Source: Desertifilum tharense IPPAS B-1220 (lineage in GTDB: Bacteria > Cyanobacteriota > Cyanobacteriia > Cyanobacteriales > Desertifilaceae). Taken from it: a DNA stretch of 64,000 bases. The stretch covers positions 1 to 64,000 of the forward strand of contig NZ_MJGC01000044.1 of assembly GCF_001746915.1 (NCBI RefSeq). The letters run 5' to 3'. The position numbers were made by a program, and so were the translations under genes. Shown here one piece after another: positions 1-8,323 of the stretch. Numbering within the stretch: position 1 is the first letter of the stretch; the number at the start of each line of letters is the position of its first letter. Below the pieces are notes generated by a model that was not told the DNA's origin, did not search any database, and saw only the letters and a program-made list of their open reading frames with translations.

Positions 1-2265
1 AATTCTGAATTTCAATATTTTTATTTACCTGAAAAAGGAGATTATAGACCCTATAAAATTAATGGAGCAAAAAGAAATATAAATATTGAAATTCAGAATT
101 TACTTCCTAGAATTCTGAAAATTGAATCTAGTATTGCACTTCCTCCCAGTGTGCCTATTAAAAAAATAGTTAAAATAGGTGAGAAAAATTATCTAGAAAG
201 TAAAAAATTTGAACTTTTAGATCAAAAACAACGAAATAGAATAGTAGATGCGCTTGACCACTTCAGCGACAATCCAGAAGTGATTAGTAAAGTTCGCAAC
301 CTTTTAGGTGAGAAACGAGAACAGATTGATGATAAGGCAGTTGAATCAGTCAAGGCAATCGTTTCCGCATTGGGTGAAGTAAATTTTAGCGATGACGATA
401 AAGCACTAAGAGAGAAGAAGTTTGAACTTGCTTATAAATTAATTTGTGAAATTGCTGAAGTTGATACTAAAGCTTTATTAGATTTAACTGAAGCCATTAA
501 AAATGGTATGCAAGGATATGCAAATGGAATTATTGAGAAAATAAATCGGCAGCTTGCTATCCATTTGAACTTTCCAAATTATTGGGTTCAAGATCGTAAT
601 TTTTGCTTAAAAGTAATGGCAAGAGACTATGATTTAGTTTTCACTATAACCGATCGAACTGGAACCGAATACTCTTTTGATGAAAGAAGTCAAGGTTTAC
701 GATACTTCCTCAGCTACTTTGTTCAGTATCGTTCCCATAAATCTCACTCGACCAAATCTGAAATTTTATTAATGGATGAACCAGATGCATATCTATCTAG
801 TCAAGCGCAGCAGGATTTACTCAAGGTATTTGATCTATTTGCAGATCCTGGAACTAATTCTCACTTAACCGATCCAATTCAAGTGATCTATGTAACTCAT
901 TCTCCTTTTCTAATTGATAAGAATCATGCTGAACGTATTCGAGTTTTACAAAAAGGAAATGAAGACGAAGGAACGAGGGTTGTTAAAGATGCAGCAAGAA
1001 ATCATTATGAACCTTTGAGGTCTTCAATAGGTGCCTATGTTGGAGAAACCACTTTCATTGGCAACTGCAATTTGATGGTTGAGGGTCTTTCCGATCAAAT
1101 TCTTATTGCAGGAGTAACGACATACTTACGTGCAAGAGAAAGCCCTAACTTAGAAACTTTAGACTTGAATCAAATTACTATTGTTCCATCAGGTTCAGCA
1201 TCACATATTCCGTATTTAGTGTATCTAGCTCGTGGAAGAGATGTAGAGCAACCAGCAGTAATTGTCTTGTTAGACAGTGATAAGAGCGGAACTGAAGCTA
1301 AGAAACAGTTGTTGGGTAAAGGTGGACACCACAGAAGACCTCTTCTTAGAGAGCAATTTATTCTTCAGCTTGGAGATATTCAGCAAGAGTTCAGTTTAGC
1401 AGAGGGCAATGTAAACCCTAATATTGAAATAGAAGATATCATTCCATTGACAATTTGTATACAAGCAACCAAGTTTTATTTGCAAGAATTTTTAAAAGTA
1501 GACGAGTCAGAGCTTTCTCCGTTAACCGAAGATTTAGTTCTCAAAAAACTTTCTAGTCAAACGATACTTGATGCTCTACAGGAAAGTTTAGGAGATCTTC
1601 CTACTCAAGATTTACAGATTAATAAAATCGGATTTGCTCGTAATGTTATTAGAGTGGTGAATGAGTGGTCACGAAAACAAGATTTGTCCGAATCTCAAAA
1701 GGATGCTCTTCAAGCTTTTGAAAAAAATTTCAGGGCTTTGTTCAAAAAATTAAATACTATGCAGCGTCGTGCCCAGCAAAAATTGACGGATGAAAGATTA
1801 TCTCAAAAAATACAACGTCGTAAGAAAGACTTTAATGCACGTCATCCTATCTCAGCTAGGCGTGAAGATGGATTTATTTTGTTAGATGAAATTGAAGGTA
1901 TTTTAGAGACAAATACGGAAAATGAATCAATCAAAGAGATTGAGGCAATCAAAGCTGCAATCCAAAATTTGCGCCGTGACTATAAACTTGATGTTGATAC
2001 GAATAAAGCAATCGATGAGTATAGCGGATTTCAAAAAGGTCTAGAGAGGATTAAGTATGCAGGATTATTGGCAAGTCAGGAAGAAAGTAATGAGCAAGCG
2101 ATGCTAGAGGAAGCGCTAAAAACATCTGAAGATACTCGCTCTGATGAATCTGAGATTGATGGACTAGTTGAAGTAGATAACGGACAAAATCTTGATGAAT
2201 CTACTAAAAATACTGGCAACTCTGCAAAGAATGACACAAGCAAGAAACCTAATTTACACAAATAG
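1..2265 (+). CDS. OLD-family ATPase/TOPRIM nuclease, 5'-truncated by window edge
   Basis: The frame is open from base 1, so the gene begins outside the window; the first in-window start-like codon (GTG at 151) is not the real start. An ABC-ATPase C-terminal half is visible: a signature-like stretch (ERSQGLR), a Walker B region (ILLMDEPDAYLS) and a switch His (VTHSPFL). It is followed by a TOPRIM domain with the acidic motifs VEGLSDQ and LLDSDKSG, then about 300 charged, helical residues. The Walker A half lies upstream and is not seen. This ATPase-TOPRIM order is that of OLD nucleases, DNA-cleaving enzymes often found in phage defence (P2 Old, GajA of Gabija). No UvrD-type helicase follows, so Gabija is not supported on this side. 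Base composition is AT-richer than in the housekeeping genes that follow, which fits accessory DNA. Confidence 0.8.
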   Translation, partial: NSEFQYFYLPEKGDYRPYKINGAKRNINIEIQNLLPRILKIESSIALPPSVPIKKIVKIGEKNYLESKKFELLDQKQRNRIVDALDHFSDNPEVISKVRNLLGEKREQIDDKAVESVKAIVSALGEVNFSDDDKALREKKFELAYKLICEIAEVDTKALLDLTEAIKNGMQGYANGIIEKINRQLAIHLNFPNYWVQDRNFCLKVMARDYDLVFTITDRTGTEYSFDERSQGLRYFLSYFVQYRSHKSHSTKSEILLMDEPDAYLSSQAQQDLLKVFDLFADPGTNSHLTDPIQVIYVTHSPFLIDKNHAERIRVLQKGNEDEGTRVVKDAARNHYEPLRSSIGAYVGETTFIGNCNLMVEGLSDQILIAGVTTYLRARESPNLETLDLNQITIVPSGSASHIPYLVYLARGRDVEQPAVIVLLDSDKSGTEAKKQLLGKGGHHRRPLLREQFILQLGDIQQEFSLAEGNVNPNIEIEDIIPLTICIQATKFYLQEFLKVDESELSPLTEDLVLKKLSSQTILDALQESLGDLPTQDLQINKIGFARNVIRVVNEWSRKQDLSESQKDALQAFEKNFRALFKKLNTMQRRAQQKLTDERLSQKIQRRKKDFNARHPISARREDGFILLDEIEGILETNTENESIKEIEAIKAAIQNLRRDYKLDVDTNKAIDEYSGFQKGLERIKYAGLLASQEESNEQAMLEEALKTSEDTRSDESEIDGLVEVDNGQNLDESTKNTGNSAKNDTSKKPNLHK

Positions 2266-2411
2266 CATTGAGGTATAATGCTCACCGATTGCTTACAGAA
2301 TCTTAGCTTTTAAGTCGTAACTCTAGCGAGTTGGTGTAGGCTTTGATTAATTTGTTTTCTCTTTATTATTTCCTGCTCTATGCTTCAGGTGCTAGAGGCG
2401 GAAGGTGGTAA

Positions 2412-2600
2412 TCACTCCCAGGTCAATCTAGAGTCAAGGGGATAGAAGACTTCTTTGTTGCCAGCAATAGCGATAGCTTGATCGCGGCCGGAACCGCCCT
2501 GACCACCATCTCCATTATTCTACTCGCCTTTTTCTCCCTATTTAGCCCCAATCACCAACTCCGCCTCGACCGCTTGCGCCCCGTAAAGAGTCTCAATTAA
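2412..2600 (+). pseudogene. C-terminal remnant of an unidentified membrane protein
   Basis: A frame open from just after a TAA at 2409 reads through to a TAA at 2598-2600 with no usable ATG or ribosome-binding site. It encodes one hydrophobic helix (AAGTALTTISIILLAFFSLF) followed by a basic tail ending RLRPVKSLN. Codon use is GC-rich and cyanobacterial, unlike the AT-rich gene upstream. It looks like the 3' end of a membrane-protein gene whose front was lost. The parent family is not recognised. Confidence 0.35.
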
Positions 2601-2670
2601 CAGACGCGATCGCAACTAGACAACTTGAGCGTACAGACCTTTCCAACGCCCAAATCAAGAGTTTACCGAC

Positions 2671-2760
2671 TCAGTTCCCTACAACCGATCCGTTGCGTCT
2701 TAATCCTTGTAGTTCTTTGATGTCAATATCGATTCCTTGACGCTTCAGATATTGACTCAT
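2671..2760 (-). pseudogene. 29-codon orphan gene start with good ribosome-binding site
   Basis: On the minus strand an ATG (2760-2758) is preceded by AAGGAGCC at suitable spacing and starts a 29-residue frame beginning MSQYLKRQGIDIDIKEL and ending at TGA (2673-2671). The strong initiation region with so short a product suggests the 5' remnant of a deleted gene. A genuine small peptide cannot be excluded. No family is recognised. Confidence 0.25.
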
Positions 2761-2877
2761 ATAAGGCTCCTTCGGGGTTCTGTTTTGCGCTAACAAAGGA
2801 TTACTCCTGGTGCATGGGCTTCAAACCAAACTAGGATCTCAAAAGTCCGCTCCAACAGGATTGTTAGCCTGTTTGCT

Positions 2878-3306
2878 CTACACCGTCCAGTCCTCCGTCA
2901 CTAAACCTGGAACTTTGCTGAAATCACTAATATTTCGAGTCAACAGTATCAAGCTGCGTGACATAGCAATCGCTGCAATTCTCAAGTCCATCGTAGAGAC
3001 ACGAACCCGTTGTCCTCGCATCTGGTCAAATACTGCAATCGCTGCACTATCAAACGGTAAAACCGGAGCCAGTGAAAAACCTTCAAGGATTTCCAATAAC
3101 AGAGCATATCCACGCATCATGTCCCTATTTGTAGAAGCACGATTGATGAAATTGTGAGCACCAAGCACCTGCTCATGCAAACTAACAACAGATAAAGCAA
3201 AATCTGTTGGGGAGTATTGACCCATCCGAATCGTTAAACAAGCAAATTCTGTGCCTGAGCGTCGCTGTAAAAAACTGATGTGGTCAGTGTCGAGCAGATA
3301 CTTCAT
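2878..3306 (-). CDS. vapC: VapC-type PIN-domain ribonuclease toxin
   Basis: A 142-residue PIN-domain protein, the usual VapC length. The acidic metal site is readable: D6 in LLDTDHISF, E45 in SLHEQVLGA, D107 in STMDLRIAAIA, and N125/D128 in TRNISDF. VapC toxins are Mg-dependent ribonucleases, often cutting tRNA, that act in the cytoplasm when their antitoxin is degraded. The ATG start overlaps the stop of the upstream antitoxin gene by four bases (ATGA), the translational coupling typical of toxin-antitoxin pairs. The exact RNA target cannot be inferred. Confidence 0.88.
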   Translation of the reverse strand: MKYLLDTDHISFLQRRSGTEFACLTIRMGQYSPTDFALSVVSLHEQVLGAHNFINRASTNRDMMRGYALLLEILEGFSLAPVLPFDSAAIAVFDQMRGQRVRVSTMDLRIAAIAMSRSLILLTRNISDFSKVPGLVTEDWTV

Positions 3307-3521
3307 GATTGCTCATCATTCTCATCAATAGGCTTATCAGTTTGACGGAAAGTACGCCCATACTCTAAGACTTCAAGGAAAGCTGCTTCATCAGAGATTG
3401 AGCCAATAAGCTTCTGCAACCAGTTTTCAGGTGCAGGCTTACTGTCAACCTTGCGTTGTAGGTCAGAGACTGCCTGCTCAAGAATGACCAAACGTCGTTC
3501 GAGGGTTGTTTCGTCTAACAT
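3303..3521 (-). CDS. Antitoxin partner of VapC
   Basis: A 72-residue acidic protein immediately upstream of the PIN toxin and overlapping it by four bases. The N-terminal half is a predicted amphipathic helix or coiled coil (LERRLVILEQAVSDLQRKV). No recognisable AbrB, RHH or Phd DNA-binding motif is present, so autoregulation of the operon is not obvious. The C-terminal acidic tail (DENDEQS) could be the toxin-binding part. Its role rests on position, size and coupling, not on a named family; similar small genes precede PIN toxins in other cyanobacteria. Confidence 0.7.
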   Translation of the reverse strand: MLDETTLERRLVILEQAVSDLQRKVDSKPAPENWLQKLIGSISDEAAFLEVLEYGRTFRQTDKPIDENDEQS

Positions 3522-3547
3522 AGTCTATCCTTATGGTTTTGGCTATT

Positions 3548-4021
3548 TCACAGTTTATATCGTCTAATGGGGTGAGGCTTCTGCATTAAGGACTTCTCCA
3601 CTTTCTGCATCTGATTAACAAAATCCCGAAAAAGAAACCAGTATGGGGAATCTCGATTTAGATTGTCCCAAAAATTATTGCTTTCCCAGCACCTTATCGC
3701 ATAATAAGCAAACATGTAGTGAGCAACTGGCTTTTTCAAAAGACCAGAGTTTACCATCAATGCAATATCTTCATAAAAACCCAGGAAATCTAGCTTTTTA
3801 TGATAGGGAAGTTCAGCTAATTCTGGATCGTCATTATCCAGCATTTCAAATAGCTCTTGAAAACGGTCATTTTCCTTAAACCTCTCTCGCATTGAAGTGT
3901 AATATTCAGCTCGTTTTTGAGCATTTTGACGCATATACTCAATAAGCCCTTTTACTTGGAACTGGTCTGCGATCGCTAACATATCCAACATCATCGCCCG
4001 TCCGCCAATGGGAGAAGCCAA
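3548..4021 (-). CDS. Hypothetical helical protein (DUF4760-like?)
   Basis: A 157-residue frame with start options at TTG (about 4021) and downstream ATG codons (MMLDMLAIADQ), the latter being more natural. It is rich in charged and aromatic residues, with stretches such as IEYMRQNAQKRAEYYTSM and HYMFAYYAIRCWESNNFW, and ends in a basic tail. Small helical proteins of this look in cyanobacteria are sometimes placed in DUF4760, but I cannot confirm that. It lies 26 bases upstream of the antitoxin gene on the same strand, so it could share that transcript. No function is assigned. Confidence 0.5.
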   Translation of the reverse strand: MASPIGGRAMMLDMLAIADQFQVKGLIEYMRQNAQKRAEYYTSMRERFKENDRFQELFEMLDNDDPELAELPYHKKLDFLGFYEDIALMVNSGLLKKPVAHYMFAYYAIRCWESNNFWDNLNRDSPYWFLFRDFVNQMQKVEKSLMQKPHPIRRYKL

Positions 4022-4054
4022 AATTCGCCGACGCTTACCTATACCCCCACCTCT

Positions 4055-4585
4055 TCAACCCTCTACCACTGCAACTTGATTTCTGCCAAACTGAGTTCTG
4101 TGCTTGTACATGGCTTCGTCTACGGCTTGCATTAAACTCATCCAATCTTGACCGTGTTCTGGGTAGAGGCCAACACTACAGGATACTGTGGGTAAAAATT
4201 CTATCTCTTTGGAGCGGCCATCGGGTGCAAATTCTAAGCGTTGCATGGGAAAATGACAGCAATGCTGCGCGATCGCCATCCGGATGCGATCGCCAAAAGT
4301 TATCGCATCCGCTAGCGGTGTATTCGGGAGTAATACGAGAAATTCATCGCCTCCAGTGCGAAAGAGTTGCGCTTCAGCCGGAAGCTGTTGGAGAATTAAA
4401 ACGGCAAGTTGCCCAAGCAGAGCATCCCCTTGGTCATGTCCGTAGCGATCGTTGAAGTAAGCGAAACTATCGATATCGATGAAAACGATCGCAAAAGCTT
4501 TCGCCTCCTCGATCAAATCTGTCATGCATTGCTGTAGGGCGATCCGGTTGCCAATTCCGGTGAGTCGATCGAAGCAATTGCTCAT
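4055..4585 (-). CDS. Stand-alone GGDEF diguanylate cyclase
   Basis: A 176-residue protein made almost entirely of one GGDEF domain: an opening LTGIGNR, FIDIDSFAYFND, then the catalytic RTGGDEFLVLLP with GGDEF at residues 78-82, and a C-terminal SVGLYPEHG. An intact GGDEF motif predicts conversion of two GTP to cyclic di-GMP. There is no RxxD inhibitory site just before it, so product inhibition by that route is unlikely. No sensor, receiver or membrane domain is attached, which is unusual because most such enzymes carry one; activity may depend on expression or an unseen partner. Confidence 0.87.
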   Translation of the reverse strand: MSNCFDRLTGIGNRIALQQCMTDLIEEAKAFAIVFIDIDSFAYFNDRYGHDQGDALLGQLAVLILQQLPAEAQLFRTGGDEFLVLLPNTPLADAITFGDRIRMAIAQHCCHFPMQRLEFAPDGRSKEIEFLPTVSCSVGLYPEHGQDWMSLMQAVDEAMYKHRTQFGRNQVAVVEG

Positions 4586-4759
4586 CGGTTTTTGAATAGC
4601 TTGTTGCTAGCTTAAGTGACTCTCAAGACTGACGCAACTTTACCCTAAAAATCGGTTTGTTGGCGTCATCTTAAGAATTGCCTCAAATTCTTTCTCAAGA
4701 GTGAGGTAATTTCAGTCTTGGGGGAGGCTTTTGGGAGAACTTACGGATTTTAATTCAAT

Positions 4760-4791
4760 TTTAACCCTAACTTATCCTTTCTCTTCAACCT
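4760..4791 (+). promoter_or_regulatory. Candidate Pho box (PhoB/SphR site)
   Basis: TTTAACCC, three bases, CTTATCCT, then CTTCAACCT form near-matches to the cyanobacterial Pho-box octamer (C/T)TTAACC(T/A) repeated with three-base spacing. They lie about 125-155 bases before the Na/phosphate symporter ATG. The match is imperfect, but the target gene is exactly the kind expected for SphR control. Confidence 0.4.
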
Positions 4792-4915
4792 CATCAATAA
4801 AGTGAAAGCATAAAGCTTACCAAAGTCAACATCCAGCAAGCCCTTAAGGTAAAAATTCTTTTTGCAGAAGAGATTTCTGCAAGCGCAGTTTTTTGGAATT
4901 TTAAGAGGAAAATTG

Positions 4916-6172
4916 ATGAAACGAATCAGTCAAGTCCTTCCTCAAGGGCAAATTTGGAAATTCATAGGTTTGCTGCTGGCTTTACTTATTTTCTTTACGA
5001 GTCTCGAATTATTAGGAGATGCCTTTGAGTTAATGGGAGAAAATGCAGCAGAATTTTTATTGGCAACAACGGCTAATCCGATTGCTGGCGTATTTGTCGG
5101 TATTTTAGCTACAACTCTGGTACAAAGTTCTTCTACTTCAACTTCTTTAACTGTCGCCTTGGTTGCATCGGGTACGCTTGGGGTGGCGGGCGCAATTCCA
5201 ATTATGTTGGGGGCTAATATTGGGACTAGCGTTACCAATACGATTGTTGCGTTAGGTCACTTCCACAACCGAGATGAGTTTAGGAAAGCCTTTACGGGGG
5301 CATTGGTTCTAGACTTTTTCAATATTATCGCCGTCGCGATTTTCTTGCCTCTAGAGTTGTTTTTCAATGTTCTTTCTTGGCCCGCTACTCAGGTTACAAA
5401 TTTAATTGTTGGCATTGGTGCGATTGAACTTTTTAGTCCGATTGATGTTGTGGTTGAACCGCTAGCCGGGTTAATTGTGGGTTTAACTCAGGAGACAGGT
5501 TGGTTAGTATTAATCATTGCCTTTGCTTTATTGTATTTTGCCCTCAGAAGTTTAGTTAAAGTGTTGAAAGCCTTGCTCAACGAAGACTTAGAAGGAAAAA
5601 TTAAAAAATACCTGTTTGGTTCTTGGTGGCAAGCGATGTTATTTGGACTTTTGATTACCATTGCTGTCCAAAGTTCTAGCATTACCACTTCTGTCATTAT
5701 CCCGTTAATTGCCTTAGCGGTGGTTGCCGCATTACAGGCACTTCCTTACTTTTTAGGGGCAAATATTGGCACCTCCACCACAGCTTTAATTGCAGCGCTT
5801 TCGCTGGCGGGAAATGGCGATGCAGAAGGAATTGCATCGTTGCTGGTGGCGCTAGTTCACATGGTTTTTGATATTCTAGCGATCGCACTTCTGTTTCCCC
5901 TCAAGAAAGTGCGGGAAATTCCGGTATGGTTAGCCCAAAAATCGGTAAGCTGGATAACGGCTAATCGCATTACCGCGATCGCCTACATTGCAGCCTTATT
6001 CTATCTTCTCCCCTTCGGTGCCGCTTGGCTGACCAATGACTGGGATATTGCCACGTTTTACGAACCGACGGTTCCCGAACAAATACAAGGGGAGGTTGTT
6101 ACCGATCTCGAAGACGCGCAAGATCGCGATCTTACCGATATTACCGATCCGGATAGCACCCCGCAAGAGTAA
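4916..6172 (+). CDS. Na+/phosphate symporter (NptA/Na-Pi-II family)
   Basis: A polytopic inner-membrane protein of 418 residues from the ATG at 4916, which has GAGGAAAA just upstream; a TTG 54 bases earlier is less likely. It carries the two inverted-repeat signature segments of the family: LVQSSSTSTSLTVA followed by MLGANIGTSVTNT, and VQSSSITTSV followed by FLGANIGTSTTAL. The QSSS/GANIGTS motifs coordinate Na+ and phosphate in this family. There is no PhoU-like C-terminal domain, so it is the short form; the C-terminus is a soluble acidic tail rich in Asp. A Pho-box-like element upstream suggests induction under phosphate limitation. Uptake of phosphate is the most likely role. Confidence 0.87.
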   Translation: MKRISQVLPQGQIWKFIGLLLALLIFFTSLELLGDAFELMGENAAEFLLATTANPIAGVFVGILATTLVQSSSTSTSLTVALVASGTLGVAGAIPIMLGANIGTSVTNTIVALGHFHNRDEFRKAFTGALVLDFFNIIAVAIFLPLELFFNVLSWPATQVTNLIVGIGAIELFSPIDVVVEPLAGLIVGLTQETGWLVLIIAFALLYFALRSLVKVLKALLNEDLEGKIKKYLFGSWWQAMLFGLLITIAVQSSSITTSVIIPLIALAVVAALQALPYFLGANIGTSTTALIAALSLAGNGDAEGIASLLVALVHMVFDILAIALLFPLKKVREIPVWLAQKSVSWITANRITAIAYIAALFYLLPFGAAWLTNDWDIATFYEPTVPEQIQGEVVTDLEDAQDRDLTDITDPDSTPQE

Positions 6173-6183
6173 GCGCGTGGATA

Positions 6184-6275
6184 GTCGCGTAGCGTAGGTT
6201 GGGTTGAGGTACGAAACCCAACACAACCCTAACCTACGCAACTCATAGGACTTTCAGCAGTGAGTATCAGTCAAT
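6184..6275. repeat. Palindromic dispersed repeat, family A copy 1
   Basis: GTAGGTTGGGTTGAGGTACG and the partly self-complementary CCCAACACAACCCTAACCTAC, followed by a tail ACTCATAGGACTTTCAGCAG. Core and tail recur at 34876-34991, and the core again at 9527-9608. The arms can fold back on each other. In the minus strand the core reads through as CWVSYLNPTYA, a phrase that creates spurious short ORFs. Confidence 0.8.
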
Positions 6276-6413
6276 CAGGTGTTGTATCTCACCCATGCAG
6301 GTTCCCAGCCTTCTGTCTAAATGTTACGACTAAAGTCCATAATTGAACCGGATTTTTAACGGTTAACGTTGCAACAGACAGAAACTGCGATCGCTCTAAG
6401 CATAGGAGACAGC

Positions 6414-7892
6414 ATGGCTGAACTCAATGGAACGATGATGCAATATTTCCACTGGTACATCCCGGATGATGGTACCCTGTGGGATAAGACTCAGCATTTA
6501 GCCCCAGAACTGGCGAAGGCAGGCTTTACCGCCTTGTGGCTTCCCCCTGCTTATAAGGGAATGGCAGGTAAAAGCGATGTGGGGTATGGGGTTTACGATC
6601 TGTTTGACTTAGGGGAATTCGATCAAAAAGGGTCTATTCGTACTAAGTATGGCACTCGCGAACAATATCTTAGCGCGATCGCAACTCTGCATTCTGTCGG
6701 CATTCAAGTTTATGGCGATGCTGTCCTTAATCATATGATGGGAGGCGATCGCGCAGAAACGTTTCGGGCGCTTCCTTTTCCCCAGAATAATCGCTTGTGG
6801 CCCAAAGGGGAATTGCACGAAATTCAAAGCTATACTGGGTTTAACTTTCCCGGACGCCAAGGAAAATACTCTAGCTTTGAGTGGCATTGGTGGCATTTTG
6901 ATGCGGTGGATTATAACGCGTATAATTCTGGCGATCGCGATACGGTTTACTTAATTGAAGGCAAGCAATTTGATGACTATGTTGCCCTAGAAAACGGTAA
7001 CTTTGCCTATTTGATGGGATGCGACTTAGATTTTCAGCATGAGTCAGTACGCGGCGAGATAACGTACTGGGGGAAATGGTATCTCGATACCACCCAAGTC
7101 GATGGGTTTCGCTTAGATGCTATTAAACATATTTCCGCCTGGTTCTTTCCCCAGTGGTTGGAAGCCTTAGAACGTCATGCGGGTAAAGACTTGTTTCTGC
7201 TGGGGGAATACTGGTATCCCGATATTCATACCTTAAACTGGTATATCGATGCAGTGCGCGGCTGTATGTGCGTGTTTGACGTTCCCCTGCACTATAATTT
7301 CCATGTCGCCAGTAAGTCAGGAAACCATTACGATCTGCGGCGGATCTTAGACGGAACGCTGATGCAGCAGCGACCGACTCATGCGGTCACTTTTGTCGAA
7401 AATCACGATTCTCAGCCCTTGCAGGCGCTAGAATCGGTCGTAGAAGCGTGGTTTAAACCTCTAGCCTATGCCTTAATTCTGTTGCGAGGGGAAGGCTATC
7501 CTTGCGTTTTCCATGCCGATTATTATGGCGCAGATTACGAGGATTGGGGACGCGATGGCAACCGCTACCGAATTATTCTACCCTCCCATCGCTGGCTGAT
7601 TGATAAGTTTCTCTACGTTCGGCGCAACTTTGCCTACGGCCCGCAGTACGATTATTTTGACCATCCCAATACGATTGGCTGGACTCGCTTAGGGAACGAA
7701 CAGCATCCTCACGCGATCGCGGTTATCCTCAGCAATGGTTCCGATGGGTTGAAGTGGATGGAAGTGGGTAAACCCAATACGCGATTTATCGATATTACCG
7801 AGCATATCCCAGAAGCGATCGTTACCAATGAATATGGTTGGGCGGAGTTTCGGTGTAAAGGGGGTTCAGTTTCCGTTTGGGTAGAGGCATAA
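6414..7892 (+). CDS. Cytoplasmic alpha-amylase (GH13)
   Basis: A 492-residue GH13 enzyme starting at the ATG at 6414, which has AGGAGA seven bases upstream; an in-frame TTG 45 bases earlier lacks such a site. All four GH13 regions are readable: GDAVLNHMMG, GFRLDAIKH (nucleophile D235), LLGEYWYP (acid/base E265) and FVENHDSQP (D332). There is no signal peptide, so it acts on internal glycogen or maltodextrin, hydrolysing alpha-1,4 bonds. Length and the opening MMQYFHWYIPDDGTLW match the bacterial liquefying/cytoplasmic amylase subfamily. It precedes a TPR gene on the same strand. Confidence 0.92.
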   Translation: MAELNGTMMQYFHWYIPDDGTLWDKTQHLAPELAKAGFTALWLPPAYKGMAGKSDVGYGVYDLFDLGEFDQKGSIRTKYGTREQYLSAIATLHSVGIQVYGDAVLNHMMGGDRAETFRALPFPQNNRLWPKGELHEIQSYTGFNFPGRQGKYSSFEWHWWHFDAVDYNAYNSGDRDTVYLIEGKQFDDYVALENGNFAYLMGCDLDFQHESVRGEITYWGKWYLDTTQVDGFRLDAIKHISAWFFPQWLEALERHAGKDLFLLGEYWYPDIHTLNWYIDAVRGCMCVFDVPLHYNFHVASKSGNHYDLRRILDGTLMQQRPTHAVTFVENHDSQPLQALESVVEAWFKPLAYALILLRGEGYPCVFHADYYGADYEDWGRDGNRYRIILPSHRWLIDKFLYVRRNFAYGPQYDYFDHPNTIGWTRLGNEQHPHAIAVILSNGSDGLKWMEVGKPNTRFIDITEHIPEAIVTNEYGWAEFRCKGGSVSVWVEA

Positions 7893-7939
7893 ATGGGAGT
7901 GCGATCGCGATAATAGAACTATTGCGATCGGACAATAAC

Positions 7940-8323
7940 ATGAATGACTCTGAACAAACGCCTGAATTTTGGGAAAACCGGGGTTGTCGGTTATGCCAGA
8001 CTGAAGCCTATGAAGACGCGATCGCAGCTTTCGATAGAGCGATCGCGCTTAACCCCAATTATCCCCCAGCTTGGAACCATCGGGGTAATGCCTTAAGTGC
8101 TTTAAAGCGGTATCCTCAAGCCTTGGCTTCCTATGACAAAGCCGTCGCCTTAAACCCCCAATACCATCAAGCTTGGTTTAACCGAGGCTTGTTATTCAAC
8201 GATATGCAGGCCTATGGCAATGCGATAGAATCCTATCAACGGGCACTTGCAATCCACCCCGATCCGCGCTACATTCATGCTCAGGCTGGGATAGGCTTGC
8301 ACAAAAAGCTATTCACCATTTGA
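7940..8323 (+). CDS. Small TPR-repeat protein
   Basis: From the ATG at 7940 the product has 127 residues and consists of about three tetratricopeptide repeats: FWENRGCRLCQTEAYEDAI, AWNHRGNALSALKRYPQAL and AWFNRGLLFNDMQAYGNAI, each followed by a FDRAIALNP-like second helix. TPRs form protein-binding superhelices; no enzymatic domain is attached and no signal peptide is seen. It follows the amylase by 47 bases and may be co-transcribed. Its last 43 bases overlap the convergent aminotransferase gene, so its C-terminal tail (HAQAGIGLHKKLFTI) is probably a run-on from loss of the original stop. Confidence 0.75.
   Translation: MNDSEQTPEFWENRGCRLCQTEAYEDAIAAFDRAIALNPNYPPAWNHRGNALSALKRYPQALASYDKAVALNPQYHQAWFNRGLLFNDMQAYGNAIESYQRALAIHPDPRYIHAQAGIGLHKKLFTI

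Larger units (their letters stand above)
2266..2877. other. Intergenic gap with gene debris
   Basis: Apart from the membrane-protein tail (2412-2600) and the orphan gene start (2671-2760), nothing coding is supported. The two fragments in opposite orientation beside a toxin gene and a nuclease fit a region that has suffered deletions. Confidence 0.5.

Noticed and set aside
2274..2279. TATAAT downstream of the OLD-type gene
   Set aside because: The nearest TTTACA is only 15 bases away and no plus-strand gene follows, so a functional promoter is not supported.
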